DNA of 64,000 nucleotides, taken from contig NZ_LMDG01000006.1 of NCBI RefSeq assembly GCF_001426265.1, positions 1-64,000 on the forward strand, in the 5' to 3' direction. How positions within the stretch are numbered: position 1 is the first letter of the stretch; each line of letters opens with the position of its first letter. The translations under genes were made by a program, and so were the position numbers. The stretch comes from Rhizobium sp. Root1220 (GTDB lineage: Bacteria; Pseudomonadota; Alphaproteobacteria; Rhizobiales; Rhizobiaceae). A model generated the notes under the pieces. It saw only the letters and a program-made list of their open reading frames with translations. It was not told where the DNA came from and ran no database searches. Below are positions 26,782 through 36,412 of the stretch, one piece after another.

Positions 26782-28041
26782 ATGAAAAACACTGCTCTGA
26801 AAAGCTTCCTGCTGGCTTCGAGCCTGCTCACGTCCGTTGGGATTGCGCACGCAGCCGACGTCACGCTGACCGTCGAAAGCTGGCGTAACGACGACCTGCA
26901 GATCTGGCAGGAAAAGATCATCCCGGCATTCGAAGCCAAGAACCCGGGCATCAAAGTCGTGTTCTCGCCGACCGCGCCAACCGAGTATGACGCTGCAACG
27001 GCTGCCAAGATCGATGCCGGCAGCGCTGGTGATATCATCACCTGCCGCCCGTTCGACAAGTCGCTGGCGCTCTTCAAGGCGGGCAATCTGACGAGCTTGA
27101 ACGACTTGCCGGGTATGGAGAACTTCACGCCGGTCGCCAAGGCTGCCTGGTCCACCGATGACAGCAAGACCACGTTCTGCGTACCGATGGCGTCGGTTAT
27201 CCACGGCTTCATCTACAACAAGGATGCCTTCGACAAGCTCGGCATTTCGGTTCCGAAGACGGAAGACGAGTTCTTCGCAGCGCTCGAGAAGATCAAGGCA
27301 GACGGCACCTACATCCCGCTCGCCATGGGCACGAAGGATCTCTGGGAAGCCGCAACCATGGGCTACCAGAACATCGGTCCGAACTACTGGAAGGGTGAAG
27401 ACGGCCGTACTGCGCTGATCGAGGGCAAGCAGAAGCTGACCGACGCAGACTGGGTCAAGCCGTATGAGGAACTTGCCAAGTGGAAGCCCTACCTTGGTGA
27501 CGGCTTCGAAGCCCAGACCTATTCGGATAGTCAGAACCTCTTCACGCTCGGCCGCGCCGCCATCTACCCGGCAGGCTCCTGGGAAATTGCGCTGTTCAAC
27601 AGCCAAGCCCAGTTCAAGATGGGTGCCTTCCCGCCGCCGGTTCCGAAGGCCGGCGATCAGGGCTACATCTCCGACCACCCGGATATCGGTGTCGCGCTGA
27701 ACGCCAAGAGCGCGCATCCGGAAGAAGCCAAGAAGCTCCTGAGCTGGGTCGCTTCGGCCGAATTCGCCGACATCTACGCGAACTCGCTGCCAGGATTCTT
27801 CAGCCTGAACTCCAACCCGGTCAAGATGAGCGATCCGCTGGCTCAGGAATTCGTTTCCTGGCGCGGCCCGTACAAGTCGACAATCCGCTCGACCTACCAG
27901 ATTCTGGGCCGCGGCACGCCGAACCTCGAAAACGAGACATGGATTGAGTCGGCGAACGTCATCAACGGCACCGACACGCCGCAGGTTGCCGCCGAGAAGC
28001 TCCAGAAGGGCCTCGACGGCTGGTACAAGCCAGGCAAGTAG
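26782..28041 (+). CDS. CUT1-type ABC sugar-binding protein
   Basis: Periplasmic binding protein, 419 residues, with a Sec signal (MKNTALKSFLLASSLLTSVG, cleavage after AHA). The mature protein begins ADVTLTVESWRNDDLQIWQ and has the MalE-like blocks DIITCRPFDKSLALFKAGNL, FIYNKDAFDKLGISVPKT and FTLGRAAIYPAGSW. ATG 26782 has AGGAGAGGG just upstream and is preferred over the in-frame start at 26710. First gene of the operon to 32139. Given the neighbouring NagK-type kinase and UTRA regulator, an amino sugar or related saccharide is the likely ligand (inference). Confidence 0.88.
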   Translation: MKNTALKSFLLASSLLTSVGIAHAADVTLTVESWRNDDLQIWQEKIIPAFEAKNPGIKVVFSPTAPTEYDAATAAKIDAGSAGDIITCRPFDKSLALFKAGNLTSLNDLPGMENFTPVAKAAWSTDDSKTTFCVPMASVIHGFIYNKDAFDKLGISVPKTEDEFFAALEKIKADGTYIPLAMGTKDLWEAATMGYQNIGPNYWKGEDGRTALIEGKQKLTDADWVKPYEELAKWKPYLGDGFEAQTYSDSQNLFTLGRAAIYPAGSWEIALFNSQAQFKMGAFPPPVPKAGDQGYISDHPDIGVALNAKSAHPEEAKKLLSWVASAEFADIYANSLPGFFSLNSNPVKMSDPLAQEFVSWRGPYKSTIRSTYQILGRGTPNLENETWIESANVINGTDTPQVAAEKLQKGLDGWYKPGK

Positions 28042-28090
28042 TGATAAGCGGCGATCGACGGCTTTGAGCCTCTGATTGCCATCGCGACAG

Positions 28091-28114
28091 CCTTCTCCCC
28101 GCGCGGGGAGAAGG
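28091..28114. repeat. 24-bp perfect palindrome after the binding protein
   Basis: A perfect inverted repeat whose left arm is CCTTCTCCCCGC lies 50 bases after the binding-protein stop and before the first permease. It has no T-run. As in the other two importer operons here, it sits exactly where mRNA stabilisation would favour the binding protein. Confidence 0.7.
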
Positions 28115-28263
28115 CGCATGCGCCTCGCCGGCGTTGAGCGGGAGGTTGCCGTGCATTGTCCTTCGGAGATGGTGCCTGGCAGGCAGATAGGGTTTCCTTG
28201 TTGCCATCCCAAATTCCACCTGCGCTGCGCCCCTGGCTCAGCCAATAAGAACAGGCAAAAGCC

Positions 28264-29211
28264 ATGAGCGTAGCTGAACACCCTGTCGATGTGGTGCCCA
28301 TCAAGCGCCCGGTGCGCTGGCATATCGGCGTATTTCTTCTCCCCGCAATCGTCGTCTATTCGGCGATCATGGTCCTGCCGCTGATCGAAACTCTTCGGCT
28401 CTCGCTCTACAATACGGTCGATGGAACGACGACCTTCGTCGGTTTTGCCAACTATAAGGTTCTCTTCGGCGACGCTCGCTGGGCTCGCGACTTCTGGAAT
28501 GCCCTCGTCAACAATCTGATCTTCTTTGCCGTCCATATGTGCGTGCAGAATCCGATTGGTGTTGCGCTGGCCGCGCTCCTGTCTACGCCGCGTCTGCGTT
28601 TCGTCGCCTTTTATCGCACCGCGATATTCCTGCCGACGCTTCTTTCGTTCGTCATCGTCGGCTTCATCTGGAAGCTGATCCTGTCGCCGATCTGGGGTGT
28701 CGCGCCGTGGCTGATGAGCCTCGTCGGCATGAAGTCCCTCTTCGCTCCCTGGCTTGGCCAGTCCGGCCCGGCGCTGATTGCCGTGTCACTGATTTCCAAC
28801 TGGCAGTATATCGGCATCCCCATGATGCTGATCTACGCAGCGCTTCTGAGTATTCCCGAAGAGGTGATCGAGGCCGCCGAGTGTGATGGCATCACCGGAT
28901 GGGCGCAGTTCTGGAAGATCAAGCTGCCCCTGATCCTGCCGGCGATTGGTATCATCTCCATCCTGACTTTCGTTGGCAATTTCAATGCGTTCGACCTGAT
29001 TTATACAGTTCAAGGTGCGCTTGCCGGGCCTGACATGTCGACGGACATCCTGGGGACGCTGCTTTATCGTACCTTCTTCGGGTTCCAGCTGCAGCTCGGC
29101 GACCGCTCGATGGGTGCGACGATCGCGACCGTCATGTTTCTGATTATCCTCGCCGGCGTCTCGTTCTACCTTTTCGCCATCCAGCGGCGCATGCGCCGGT
29201 ACCAGTTCTGA
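28264..29211 (+). CDS. CUT1 ABC permease (MalF-type)
   Basis: Inner-membrane subunit of 315 residues with six membrane segments. The first hydrophobic helix is VFLLPAIVVYSAIMVLPLIE; the EAA loop reads EVIEAAECDGITGWAQFWKI around residue 201. A Gly in the family position (CDGITGW) and the C-terminal basic tail QRRMRRYQF are typical. It sits after the intergenic palindrome and 10 bases before the second permease. Forms the transmembrane pore with the 29222 product. Confidence 0.88.
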   Translation: MSVAEHPVDVVPIKRPVRWHIGVFLLPAIVVYSAIMVLPLIETLRLSLYNTVDGTTTFVGFANYKVLFGDARWARDFWNALVNNLIFFAVHMCVQNPIGVALAALLSTPRLRFVAFYRTAIFLPTLLSFVIVGFIWKLILSPIWGVAPWLMSLVGMKSLFAPWLGQSGPALIAVSLISNWQYIGIPMMLIYAALLSIPEEVIEAAECDGITGWAQFWKIKLPLILPAIGIISILTFVGNFNAFDLIYTVQGALAGPDMSTDILGTLLYRTFFGFQLQLGDRSMGATIATVMFLIILAGVSFYLFAIQRRMRRYQF

Positions 29212-29221
29212 GGAGTGTGTC

Positions 29222-30064
29222 ATGTCGAACAGAGCACGCACATCCCCCATCCGCACCGGCCTCATTCACCTGGCCTTGGCCGGCTATACGCTGGTTGCTA
29301 TCTTTCCGGTGTTCCTGACCATCATCAACTCGTTCAAGGACCGCAACGCGATCTTTCGTTCGCCGATGCAGATACCGACGCCTTCGACCTTCAGTCTTGT
29401 CGGCTACAACACCGTACTCGGTCAGGGTGACTTCGCGGTCTACTTCCAGAACAGTTTCATCGTGACCATCATGGCTATCTTCCTGGTGTTGCTGTTCGGC
29501 GCCATGGCCGCTTTCGCCCTGTCGGAATACCGTTTTCGCGGCAACACACTGATGGGCCTCTACATGGCAATCGGCATCATGATCCCGATCCGCCTCGGCA
29601 CGGTTGCAATCCTGCAGGGAATGGTCGCGGCCGGCCTCGTCAATACGCTGACGGCACTGATCCTCGTCTACACCGCGCAAGGGATTCCGCTGGCGATCTT
29701 TATTCTCTCGGAGTTCATGCGCACGGTGTCCGACGACCTGAAGAATGCAGGGCGTATCGACGGGTTGTCCGAATACGCCATCTTCTTCCGCCTTGTGCTG
29801 CCGCTCGTACGTCCGGCAATGGCAACGGTCGCCGTATTCACAATGATCCCGATCTGGAACGACCTTTGGTTCCCGCTGATCCTGGCGCCGTCGGAGGCAA
29901 CGAAAACCGTGACGCTGGGGTCGCAGATCTTCATCGGCCAGTTCGTGACCAACTGGAACGCGGTGCTTGCGGCTCTGTCACTGGCGATCCTGCCGATCCT
30001 GGTGCTCTACGTCATCTTCTCGCGGCAGCTTATCCGCGGCATCACCTCAGGAGCAGTCAAGTGA
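29222..30064 (+). CDS. CUT1 ABC permease (MalG-type)
   Basis: Second membrane subunit, 280 residues and six membrane segments, with EAA loop DLKNAGRIDGLSEYAIFFRL near residue 172 and the MalG-like end AILPILVLYVIFSRQLIRGI. ATG 29222 is preceded by GAGGAG. The stop overlaps the GTG start of the dehydrogenase (GTGA at 30061-30064), so translation is coupled. Confidence 0.88.
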   Translation: MSNRARTSPIRTGLIHLALAGYTLVAIFPVFLTIINSFKDRNAIFRSPMQIPTPSTFSLVGYNTVLGQGDFAVYFQNSFIVTIMAIFLVLLFGAMAAFALSEYRFRGNTLMGLYMAIGIMIPIRLGTVAILQGMVAAGLVNTLTALILVYTAQGIPLAIFILSEFMRTVSDDLKNAGRIDGLSEYAIFFRLVLPLVRPAMATVAVFTMIPIWNDLWFPLILAPSEATKTVTLGSQIFIGQFVTNWNAVLAALSLAILPILVLYVIFSRQLIRGITSGAVK

Positions 30065-31125
30065 GTGCATCGGACAAGCCAATCCGCGTTCTTGTCGCAG
30101 GGCTCGGCAACATGGGGCGCAGCCATGCACTCGCCTATCACAACAATCCGGGCTTCCAAATCGTCGGGCTTGTCAACCGCTCGAAGCCGCAACTGCCGCC
30201 GGAGCTTCAAGGCTACGCGATCCATTCCGATTTCAAGGCGGCGCTTGCCGAGCTGAAGCCTGATCTCTGTGCCGTCTGTACCTATTCGGACAGTCACGCG
30301 GACTATGCCGTTGCAGCCTTCGAAGCTGGTTGCGATGTCTTCGTGGAAAAGCCGCTGGCGACGACCGTGGCCGATGCCGAGCGCGTTGTTGCGGGCGCAA
30401 AGGCTGCGGGAGGCAAGCTGGTGATCGGCTACATCCTTCGCCATCACCCGTCCTGGATCAAACTGATCGAGGAAGCTCGCAAACTTGGCCCGCCATATGT
30501 GTTCCGCATGAACCTCAATCAGCAATCGAGCGGCCCAACGTGGGAGACGCACAAATCTCTGATGCAGACGACCTCGCCGATCGTCGATTGCGGCGTGCAC
30601 TACGTCGACGTCATGTGCCAGATCACCGATGCCAAGCCGATCGAGGTGCGAGGAATGGGTGTTCGGCTTTCTGACGAGGTTGCGCCGGGGATGTACAACT
30701 ACGGCCAGCTGCAGGTCTTGTTCGAGGATGCATCCGTCGGCTGGTACGAGGCCGGCTGGGGGCCAATGATCTCGGAGACGGCATTCTTCGTGAAGGACAT
30801 CATGTCGCCGAAGGGCGCGGTTTCGATCGTCATGGATCCGAACGCTAAATCCGACGATATCGACGCGCATACCAAGACCTCGGTCATTCGTCTCCATACC
30901 GCCGAGACCGGACCGAACGGCAAATTCATCAAGCCGGACCAGGACATGACGATGGCGGGAGAACCCGGCCACCAGGAGCTCTGTGACCGGGAACAGGCCT
31001 TCATGCTGAAGGCTGTTCGCGAGGATCTCGACCTCAACCGTCATATGGAGGATGCCGTGGCTTCACTGCGCATCTGCCTCGCCGCCGACGAAAGCGTGCG
31101 TACCGGGCAACCGGTCAAACTGTAA
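30061..31125 (+). CDS. Gfo/Idh/MocA family dehydrogenase
   Basis: NAD(P)-dependent sugar dehydrogenase of 354 residues. The Rossmann motif is VLVAGLGNMGRSHA (residues 10-23), the catalytic Lys is in VFVEKPLA, followed by GYILRHHPSW and the C-terminal domain with CGVHYVDVM. I start at GTG 30061, inside the preceding stop and behind AGGAG, because the longer in-frame opening would overlap the permease in another frame. It probably oxidises the imported sugar or a derivative. Its presence between permeases and ATPase shows that uptake and first catabolic step are co-expressed. Confidence 0.85.
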   Translation: MSASDKPIRVLVAGLGNMGRSHALAYHNNPGFQIVGLVNRSKPQLPPELQGYAIHSDFKAALAELKPDLCAVCTYSDSHADYAVAAFEAGCDVFVEKPLATTVADAERVVAGAKAAGGKLVIGYILRHHPSWIKLIEEARKLGPPYVFRMNLNQQSSGPTWETHKSLMQTTSPIVDCGVHYVDVMCQITDAKPIEVRGMGVRLSDEVAPGMYNYGQLQVLFEDASVGWYEAGWGPMISETAFFVKDIMSPKGAVSIVMDPNAKSDDIDAHTKTSVIRLHTAETGPNGKFIKPDQDMTMAGEPGHQELCDREQAFMLKAVREDLDLNRHMEDAVASLRICLAADESVRTGQPVKL

Positions 31126-31137
31126 GGAATACGACTA

Positions 31138-32139
31138 GTGGGATCGCTTCAGCTCAAATCCATCCGCAAGACCTACGGTACGCATGACGTGCTCAAGGGG
31201 ATCGACCTCGAAGTCAAGGACGGCGAGTTCGTCATCTTCGTCGGCCCGTCTGGCTGCGGGAAATCGACCTTGCTGCGAAGCATTGCCGGCCTTGAGGACG
31301 TAACCTCGGGCGCCGTGATCATCAACGGTCGCGACGAGACGCTGACGCCCCCGGCCAAGCGCGGGATAGCGATGGTGTTCCAATCCTATGCGCTCTATCC
31401 GCATTTGACCGTCAAGGACAACATGAGCCTTGGCCTCAAGCAGGCTGGAACGCCGAAGGAGGAGATCGAGACGCGCGTGACCAAAGCCTCGTCGATGCTG
31501 TCGCTTGCACCCTATCTGGCGCGGCGCCCGGCGGAACTCTCCGGCGGCCAGCGCCAGCGCGTTGCCATCGGCCGCGCCATCGTGCGCGAGCCGGAGCTCT
31601 TCCTGTTCGACGAGCCGTTGTCGAATCTCGATGCAGCCCTGCGCGTCCAGACTCGTCTGGAAATTGCCCGCCTGCACCGCAGTCTCAAGGCGACGATGAT
31701 CTACGTCACCCACGATCAGGTCGAGGCGATGACGCTTGCCGACAAGATCGTGGTGTTGAACGCCGGCGCGATCGAGCAGGTCGGCTCGCCGATGGAGCTC
31801 TACAATCGTCCCGCGAATGTCTTCGTCGCGGGGTTCATCGGCTCACCGATGATGAATTTCATCCCGGCCGACAAGGTGGCCGATACCGAGGCCAAGACAG
31901 TTGGTGTTCGGCCGGAGCATCTGACGCTGTCACGAGATCAGGGGACCTGGAAAGCCAAGGTCGTGCATGTCGAGCATCTTGGTGCCGATACCATCCTCTA
32001 TCTGGAATCCGACCAGTGCGGCCTATTAACGGCGCGGCTCTTCGGAGAGCATCAGTATGAGCCGGACGAAATCGTCTATGCGACGCCTGATCTGGCGCAC
32101 ATGCATCGCTTCGATGCCAACGGCCAGGCAATCCGCTAG
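31138..32139 (+). CDS. CUT1 ABC ATPase (MalK/UgpC-type)
   Basis: ATP-binding subunit, 333 residues, starting at GTG 31138 with AAGGAAT upstream. Walker [11 protein letters not shown]-loop [11 protein letters not shown], signature [15 protein letters not shown], Walker [13 protein letters not shown] and switch VTHDQVEA are all intact. The C-terminal MalK-like regulatory domain is shorter than in E. coli MalK (GVRPEHLTL onward). Completes the importer encoded from 26782. Confidence 0.9.
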   Translation: MGSLQLKSIRKTYGTHDVLKGIDLEVKDGEFVIFVGPSGCGKSTLLRSIAGLEDVTSGAVIINGRDETLTPPAKRGIAMVFQSYALYPHLTVKDNMSLGLKQAGTPKEEIETRVTKASSMLSLAPYLARRPAELSGGQRQRVAIGRAIVREPELFLFDEPLSNLDAALRVQTRLEIARLHRSLKATMIYVTHDQVEAMTLADKIVVLNAGAIEQVGSPMELYNRPANVFVAGFIGSPMMNFIPADKVADTEAKTVGVRPEHLTLSRDQGTWKAKVVHVEHLGADTILYLESDQCGLLTARLFGEHQYEPDEIVYATPDLAHMHRFDANGQAIR

Positions 32140-32153
32140 CTTGGCTAGCACAG

Positions 32154-32175
32154 AGCCCAGCCATCGAGCTGGGCT
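32154..32175 (+). terminator. Stem-loop after the CUT1 operon
   Basis: AGCCCAGC (32154-32161) pairs with GCTGGGCT (32168-32175), 15 bases after the ATPase stop. No T-run follows, so it is a weak or factor-dependent end. The rest of the 299-base gap to 32438 holds no gene. Confidence 0.5.
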
Positions 32176-32389
32176 GATACACTGCGAGGCCGGAACATTG
32201 TGGTGATGTTCCGACCTCGGACGGCGAGGGGCCGGTTACTGGGTCATGGTGGTCGGAGACATAATGCTGACTTTGCGTGGACGTTCGTTCCCGCCGTGGT
32301 CGATCGGGACCGGCATTTCAAGCACTTTTTTGCAGATGAAACGCCGTGCCTGATGATGGCTGACTCTACCTGAACCAGGTGCCTAAACG

Positions 32390-32418
32390 AAAAGGCGCCG
32401 GAATCTCCAGCGCCTTTT
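32390..32418 (-). terminator. Terminator of the minus-strand importer operon
   Basis: AAAAGGCGC (32390-32398) pairs with GCGCCTTTT (32410-32418), an intrinsic terminator 20 bases after the stop of the ATPase gene on the minus strand; the stem ends in T residues in that direction. Confidence 0.75.
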
Positions 32419-32438
32419 CAATAAGTCTCCCGACAGGT

Positions 32439-33500
32439 TCAGTCCCTGATGACCAGCAAGTCAGCTGCCATGAACCGCAACGTGACCGTCTCGCCTGCAG
32501 CGGGCGGGGTCGAGCCCGGGCTGTTAAACATGTCGAAGGAAATGACGTTGCCACCGACATTCATGCGCGTGCGAATGACGGAGCCGAGGAAGTGGGCGGA
32601 TACCACCTCGCCAGTCAGCGCCGTATCGCTCTTGACGCTATCCGACAGTGAACCGGCTTCGGGGCGCAGTGCAAGCGAGACCATCTCGCCGGCACTATAG
32701 GCGGCGACGGATTGCTTCAGCGTCACGCCTTGGTCGCCGATCTGGATACGGTTCGCAGCCGGATCGACCACCTTGGCCTCAATCAGGTTCAGCGTCCCAA
32801 CGAAGGACGCGACAAATCGGGTTGCCGGTGTGTTGTAGATTTCGAAGGGCGTGCCGATCTGGTCGGCGCGGCCGGCATTCATGACGACGATCCGGTCGGA
32901 GATCGACAACGCTTCTTCCTGGTCGTGGGTCACGAACACCGTCGTGATACCGAGCTTTTGCTGGATGGAGCGGATTTCTTCGCGCAGCGAAACGCGGATC
33001 TTGGCATCGAGCGCCGACAATGGTTCGTCGAGCAGCAGTACCTGCGGTTTCACGGCAAGCGCACGCGCAAGAGCCACGCGCTGCTGCTGGCCCCCTGAAA
33101 GCTGGTAGGGGTAACGATCGGCCAGATGATCAAGTTTTATGAGGCCGAGCATTTCCTTCACGCGGGCATCGATTTCCGCAGGCTGAGCGCCTGCGACCTT
33201 CAGGCCGAAGGCGACGTTGTCATGCACGCTCATGTTCGGAAACAGCGCATAGGCCTGAAAGACCATGCCGATGTTGCGCTTGTTCGGCTTGAGGTTGCCT
33301 TGCTCCTTGCCACCGATGGCGATGCGGCCGGCGGTCGGCGTTTCAAATCCGGCGATCATGCGCAGGACCGTCGTCTTGCCACAGCCCGACGGGCCAAGGA
33401 ACGAAATGAATTCACCCTTCTCGATCTGCATGTTGAAGTCATGCACGACCTGAGTGTTGCCGAAGGATTTCTTGAGGTTTGCGAGTTCGAGGAAAGCCAT
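32439..33500 (-). CDS. ABC importer ATPase (PotA/FbpC-type)
   Basis: ATP-binding subunit of 353 residues. Walker A GPSGCGKTT, Q-loop MVFQAYALFPN, signature LSGGQQQRVALARAL, Walker B VLLLDEPLSALD and H-loop VTHDQEEALS are present, with a C-terminal TOBE domain (SLALRPEAGSL). Start ATG 33500 (MAFLELANLKKSFG) follows AAGG; the much longer in-frame opening lies over the permease in another frame. Last gene of the binding protein-permease-permease-ATPase operon running from 36369. Confidence 0.88.
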   Translation of the reverse strand: MAFLELANLKKSFGNTQVVHDFNMQIEKGEFISFLGPSGCGKTTVLRMIAGFETPTAGRIAIGGKEQGNLKPNKRNIGMVFQAYALFPNMSVHDNVAFGLKVAGAQPAEIDARVKEMLGLIKLDHLADRYPYQLSGGQQQRVALARALAVKPQVLLLDEPLSALDAKIRVSLREEIRSIQQKLGITTVFVTHDQEEALSISDRIVVMNAGRADQIGTPFEIYNTPATRFVASFVGTLNLIEAKVVDPAANRIQIGDQGVTLKQSVAAYSAGEMVSLALRPEAGSLSDSVKSDTALTGEVVSAHFLGSVIRTRMNVGGNVISFDMFNSPGSTPPAAGETVTLRFMAADLLVIRD

Positions 33501-33514
33501 GAAAACCAGATACC

Positions 33515-34303
33515 TTACGACTTGGCCGGAGCGGCTCTGTGAAAGCGGGAGACGAGTTGGAGGAGGCCCATGCTGAGCCAGGTGATGGAGAAGGCAATGA
33601 CCGCCAGCGCCGATGGCTCGTAGGCGCGATTGGCGCCGACCAGCTGCAGGTAGGGACCGAACGCCGGACGATTGAGCAGTGCAGCCATCGTGAATTCCCC
33701 CATGACGATCGCCAGCGTGATGAAGGCGCCGGAGAGTACCCCGCTCATCACGTTCGGGAAAATGCACTTAAACATAATGGTGGTCCAGCTCGCCCCAAGG
33801 CTTTCCGCCGCTTCCGTCAGCGTGCGGACGTCGATTGCGCGCATGGCGGTGTCGACGGCACGGTACATGTAGGGCAGGGACAGCGTGATGTAGGCGAGGA
33901 CGAGCAGGACGTTCGTGCCCATAGTCGAGCCCGTCAGCGGCAGGACCGACGACGAATTGTACATTCTGAGGTAGCCGAAGACGATGACGATCGCCGGGAT
34001 GACCAGCGGCAGCAGCGTGATGAATTCGACGACGGGGCGAATCTGCGGCAGGCGCAGGCGAACCCAGTAGGCGGTGGGCACGACGAGCAGCATGCCGAAG
34101 ATGATCGTCAGCAGCGCCATCAGCATCGAGTAGCCAAAGGTCTCGCGGAACTGCGGCTCGGAGAAGACCGAAGCGTAAGCATCAAAGCTGTACGCACCGC
34201 GGCGCATGCGCAGCGAGAACTCGATCGTGGCGATCAGCGGCAGTACGAAGTAGGCAGCGCCGATCGCGACGGCGATCCAGGCGCCAAGGCGTGAAGTCTT
34301 CAT
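33515..34303 (-). CDS. ABC importer permease (PotC/FbpB-type)
   Basis: Inner-membrane subunit, 262 residues, six hydrophobic segments, EAA loop TLTEAAESLGASWTTIMFKC at about residue 165. I start at ATG 34303, which overlaps the preceding stop as ATGA (34300-34303); a GTG three codons upstream is also possible. It pairs with the 34300-35193 product. Confidence 0.85.
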   Translation of the reverse strand: MKTSRLGAWIAVAIGAAYFVLPLIATIEFSLRMRRGAYSFDAYASVFSEPQFRETFGYSMLMALLTIIFGMLLVVPTAYWVRLRLPQIRPVVEFITLLPLVIPAIVIVFGYLRMYNSSSVLPLTGSTMGTNVLLVLAYITLSLPYMYRAVDTAMRAIDVRTLTEAAESLGASWTTIMFKCIFPNVMSGVLSGAFITLAIVMGEFTMAALLNRPAFGPYLQLVGANRAYEPSALAVIAFSITWLSMGLLQLVSRFHRAAPAKS

Positions 34304-35193
34304 TTTTGCCACCGTTCAGCGCGCATGCGCAGCAGGATGTAGAGGAGGTTCGAAAGGCCGGTGATGACGATCATGCCGAGCGCCAGAGCATAGCCGAGGT
34401 TGGCGTTGTGGAGCACGTCGCCGCGGATTTGCGCATAGAGGAGGATCGGTACGATATTCAGCGAACTGCCGGTCAGGGCATAAGCGGTCGCGATGGCGCC
34501 GAAGGCGTTGGCGAAGAGAAGCAACGTCGTGCCCATCAGGCTCGGCCAGAGGATCGGGAAGGCGACCATGCGCCAGTACTGGCCATTGGTGGCGCCGAGA
34601 ATGGACGCGGCTTCCCTCCACTCCTTCTTCATGCCGTCGAGCGCGGGCGTCAGGATCAGCACCATCAATGGAATCTGGAAGTACATGTAGGTGAGGGTCA
34701 ATCCGAAGAAGCTCAGCAGATTGAAGCCGGTCGAATAGAGATTGAAGCCGAACCAATCGCGCATCAGGACGGTGATGAGACCTGTGCGACCGAGCGTTGC
34801 GAGGAAGGCGAAGGCGAGCGGTACGCCCGCGAAATTGGACGCAACACCGGAGAAGGTCAGAAGACCGGAGCGGACCCAGTTCGGAAGACCGCCGAGAACG
34901 ACCGCCCAGGCGAGAAAGAAGCCGATAAGCGCGCCGCCGAGAGCCGACGCGACCGACACCTTGATACTGACCCAGTATGCACTGAGGATCGTCGGCGTGA
35001 ACAGGTCGGCAATGTTCCTGAGCGTCAGGTCGCCTTCAGGCGTCAGGAATGCACCCGCGACCAGATAAAGCGTCGGTATGATGAGGAACATTCCCGCAAA
35101 GATCATGAACGGCGCGATGCCAAGCCAGTCGATGACCCTGTCGCGATTTATCAGGGACGTGGTGTTGGCCACGGGTGTTGAAACAGAGCTCAT
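34300..35193 (-). CDS. ABC importer permease (PotB/FbpB-type)
   Basis: Inner-membrane subunit of 297 residues with a soluble N-terminus and six hydrophobic segments (LGIAPFMIFAGMFLIIPTLY is the first). The EAA loop is WREAASILGATNGQYWRMV near residue 195. It is separated from the binding-protein gene by a 72-base gap with an attenuator-like hairpin and overlaps the second permease by four bases. Confidence 0.85.
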   Translation of the reverse strand: MSSVSTPVANTTSLINRDRVIDWLGIAPFMIFAGMFLIIPTLYLVAGAFLTPEGDLTLRNIADLFTPTILSAYWVSIKVSVASALGGALIGFFLAWAVVLGGLPNWVRSGLLTFSGVASNFAGVPLAFAFLATLGRTGLITVLMRDWFGFNLYSTGFNLLSFFGLTLTYMYFQIPLMVLILTPALDGMKKEWREAASILGATNGQYWRMVAFPILWPSLMGTTLLLFANAFGAIATAYALTGSSLNIVPILLYAQIRGDVLHNANLGYALALGMIVITGLSNLLYILLRMRAERWQK

Positions 35194-35225
35194 AGACGAC
35201 CGCCTTATCGGGGCAACAAAAAGGA

Positions 35226-35252
35226 ACCTCCCCGCCCGTAAGGCGGAGAGGT
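35226..35252 (-). repeat. Attenuator-like hairpin after the binding protein
   Basis: Arms ACCTCCCCGCC (35226-35236) and GGCGGAGAGGT (35242-35252) pair with one G-U. On the minus strand the stem is followed by TTCCTTTTTG, so it may partially terminate transcription between binding protein and permease. Confidence 0.7.
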
Positions 35253-35265
35253 CTTGCGTCAGCTA

Positions 35266-36369
35266 TTACTTGACGTTTGCGCCAACAACGCTGTCCCACT
35301 TGCCGGTGATGGCGGTCTTGCCGGCAGCCTGTTCGTCGAGCGTCGGGAATACTGCCTTTTCATAGGCGGCAGCCGGCGGCAGCTTGTCGAGAAGCTCCTG
35401 TGGGATCTTCTTGTTCTTCGCCAGGTCGTTGAAGCGGATCGGGTGGCAATAGCCCTTCAGCCAACCGAGCTGACCTTCGTCCGAATAGAGGTATTCCATC
35501 CAGAGCTTGGCAGCATTCGGGTGAGGCGCGAAAGCGGAGATCGCCTGCACGTAAACGCCAGCCACGACGCCCGAAGCCGGAACGACGACGTCAACCGGCG
35601 GGTTGCCCTTCAGGGTGTCGCGCCAGGAAAGGCCGTTGTAGTCCCATGCGATGACGATCGGGGTCGAGCCCTGAGCGAGCGAAGCGGACTTGCCGATAAC
35701 AGGAACGAGGTTGCCTGCCTTGTTGAGTTCGGCGAAGTAGGCGAGACCAGCTTCACCGGCCTTGGCCGCATCCTTTTCGCCAGCTGCGATACCGGCTGCG
35801 TAGACAGCCTGAACAGCCTGGTTCGAAGCGCGCGGATCACCGGCAAGAGCGATGCTGTTGGCGAAGTCCGACTTCTTCAGATCGGCCCAGTCCTTCGGTG
35901 CGTCCTTGACGATGTCCTTGTTCACGACGAAGGAGAGAACGCCGTAGTAGTCGCCGTACCAGAAGCCGTCGGCATCCTTGGCGCTGTCCGGAATGGAATC
36001 CCAGGTCGAAACCTTGTAAGGCTGGATCAGGCCATCGGCCTTCGCAGATGGGCCGAAGGAAAGGCCGACGTCGATGACGTCGGGAGCCTGAGGGCCGGTG
36101 TTGCCCTTGTTGGCCTTGATTGCTTCGATTTCATCGCCCGAACCAGCGTCCGGGTTCAGTTCGTTGACTTCGAGGCCGTACTTGGCCTTGAAGCCGGCAA
36201 TGACGTCGCCGTAGCCGCACCAGTCGTGCGGAAGAGCGATGGTCGTGAGTGTGCCTTCCTTCTTGGCGGCAGCGATCAGTTCGGCGCTAGGCTCGGCGGC
36301 CGCGATTGCGGTTGAGGCGACAACAATTGCAGTAGAAAGCGAGAGCAGTCTAGAAATATTAGAGATCAC
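35266..36369 (-). CDS. ABC substrate-binding protein (spermidine/putrescine/iron-type)
   Basis: Periplasmic binding protein of 367 residues with a Sec signal ending near residue 25 (STAIVVASTAIAAAEP). Mature blocks include LIAAAKKEGTLTTIALPHDW, DVIDVGLSFGPSAKADGLIQP, SNQAVQAVYAAGIAAG and LWMEYLYSDEGQLGWLKGY. It is the paralogue of the orphan at 3632-4894 but uses Sec rather than Tat export and ends at NVK. First gene of its operon. Ligand unknown; the divergent gamma-glutamylation genes make an amine or amino compound plausible, while the family also includes iron and phosphonate binders. Confidence 0.85.
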   Translation of the reverse strand: MISNISRLLSLSTAIVVASTAIAAAEPSAELIAAAKKEGTLTTIALPHDWCGYGDVIAGFKAKYGLEVNELNPDAGSGDEIEAIKANKGNTGPQAPDVIDVGLSFGPSAKADGLIQPYKVSTWDSIPDSAKDADGFWYGDYYGVLSFVVNKDIVKDAPKDWADLKKSDFANSIALAGDPRASNQAVQAVYAAGIAAGEKDAAKAGEAGLAYFAELNKAGNLVPVIGKSASLAQGSTPIVIAWDYNGLSWRDTLKGNPPVDVVVPASGVVAGVYVQAISAFAPHPNAAKLWMEYLYSDEGQLGWLKGYCHPIRFNDLAKNKKIPQELLDKLPPAAAYEKAVFPTLDEQAAGKTAITGKWDSVVGANVK

Positions 36370-36412
36370 TGTTGTTCTCCTTCTGGTTTTCAGTGTCTGG
36401 CGATGCTGTTAC

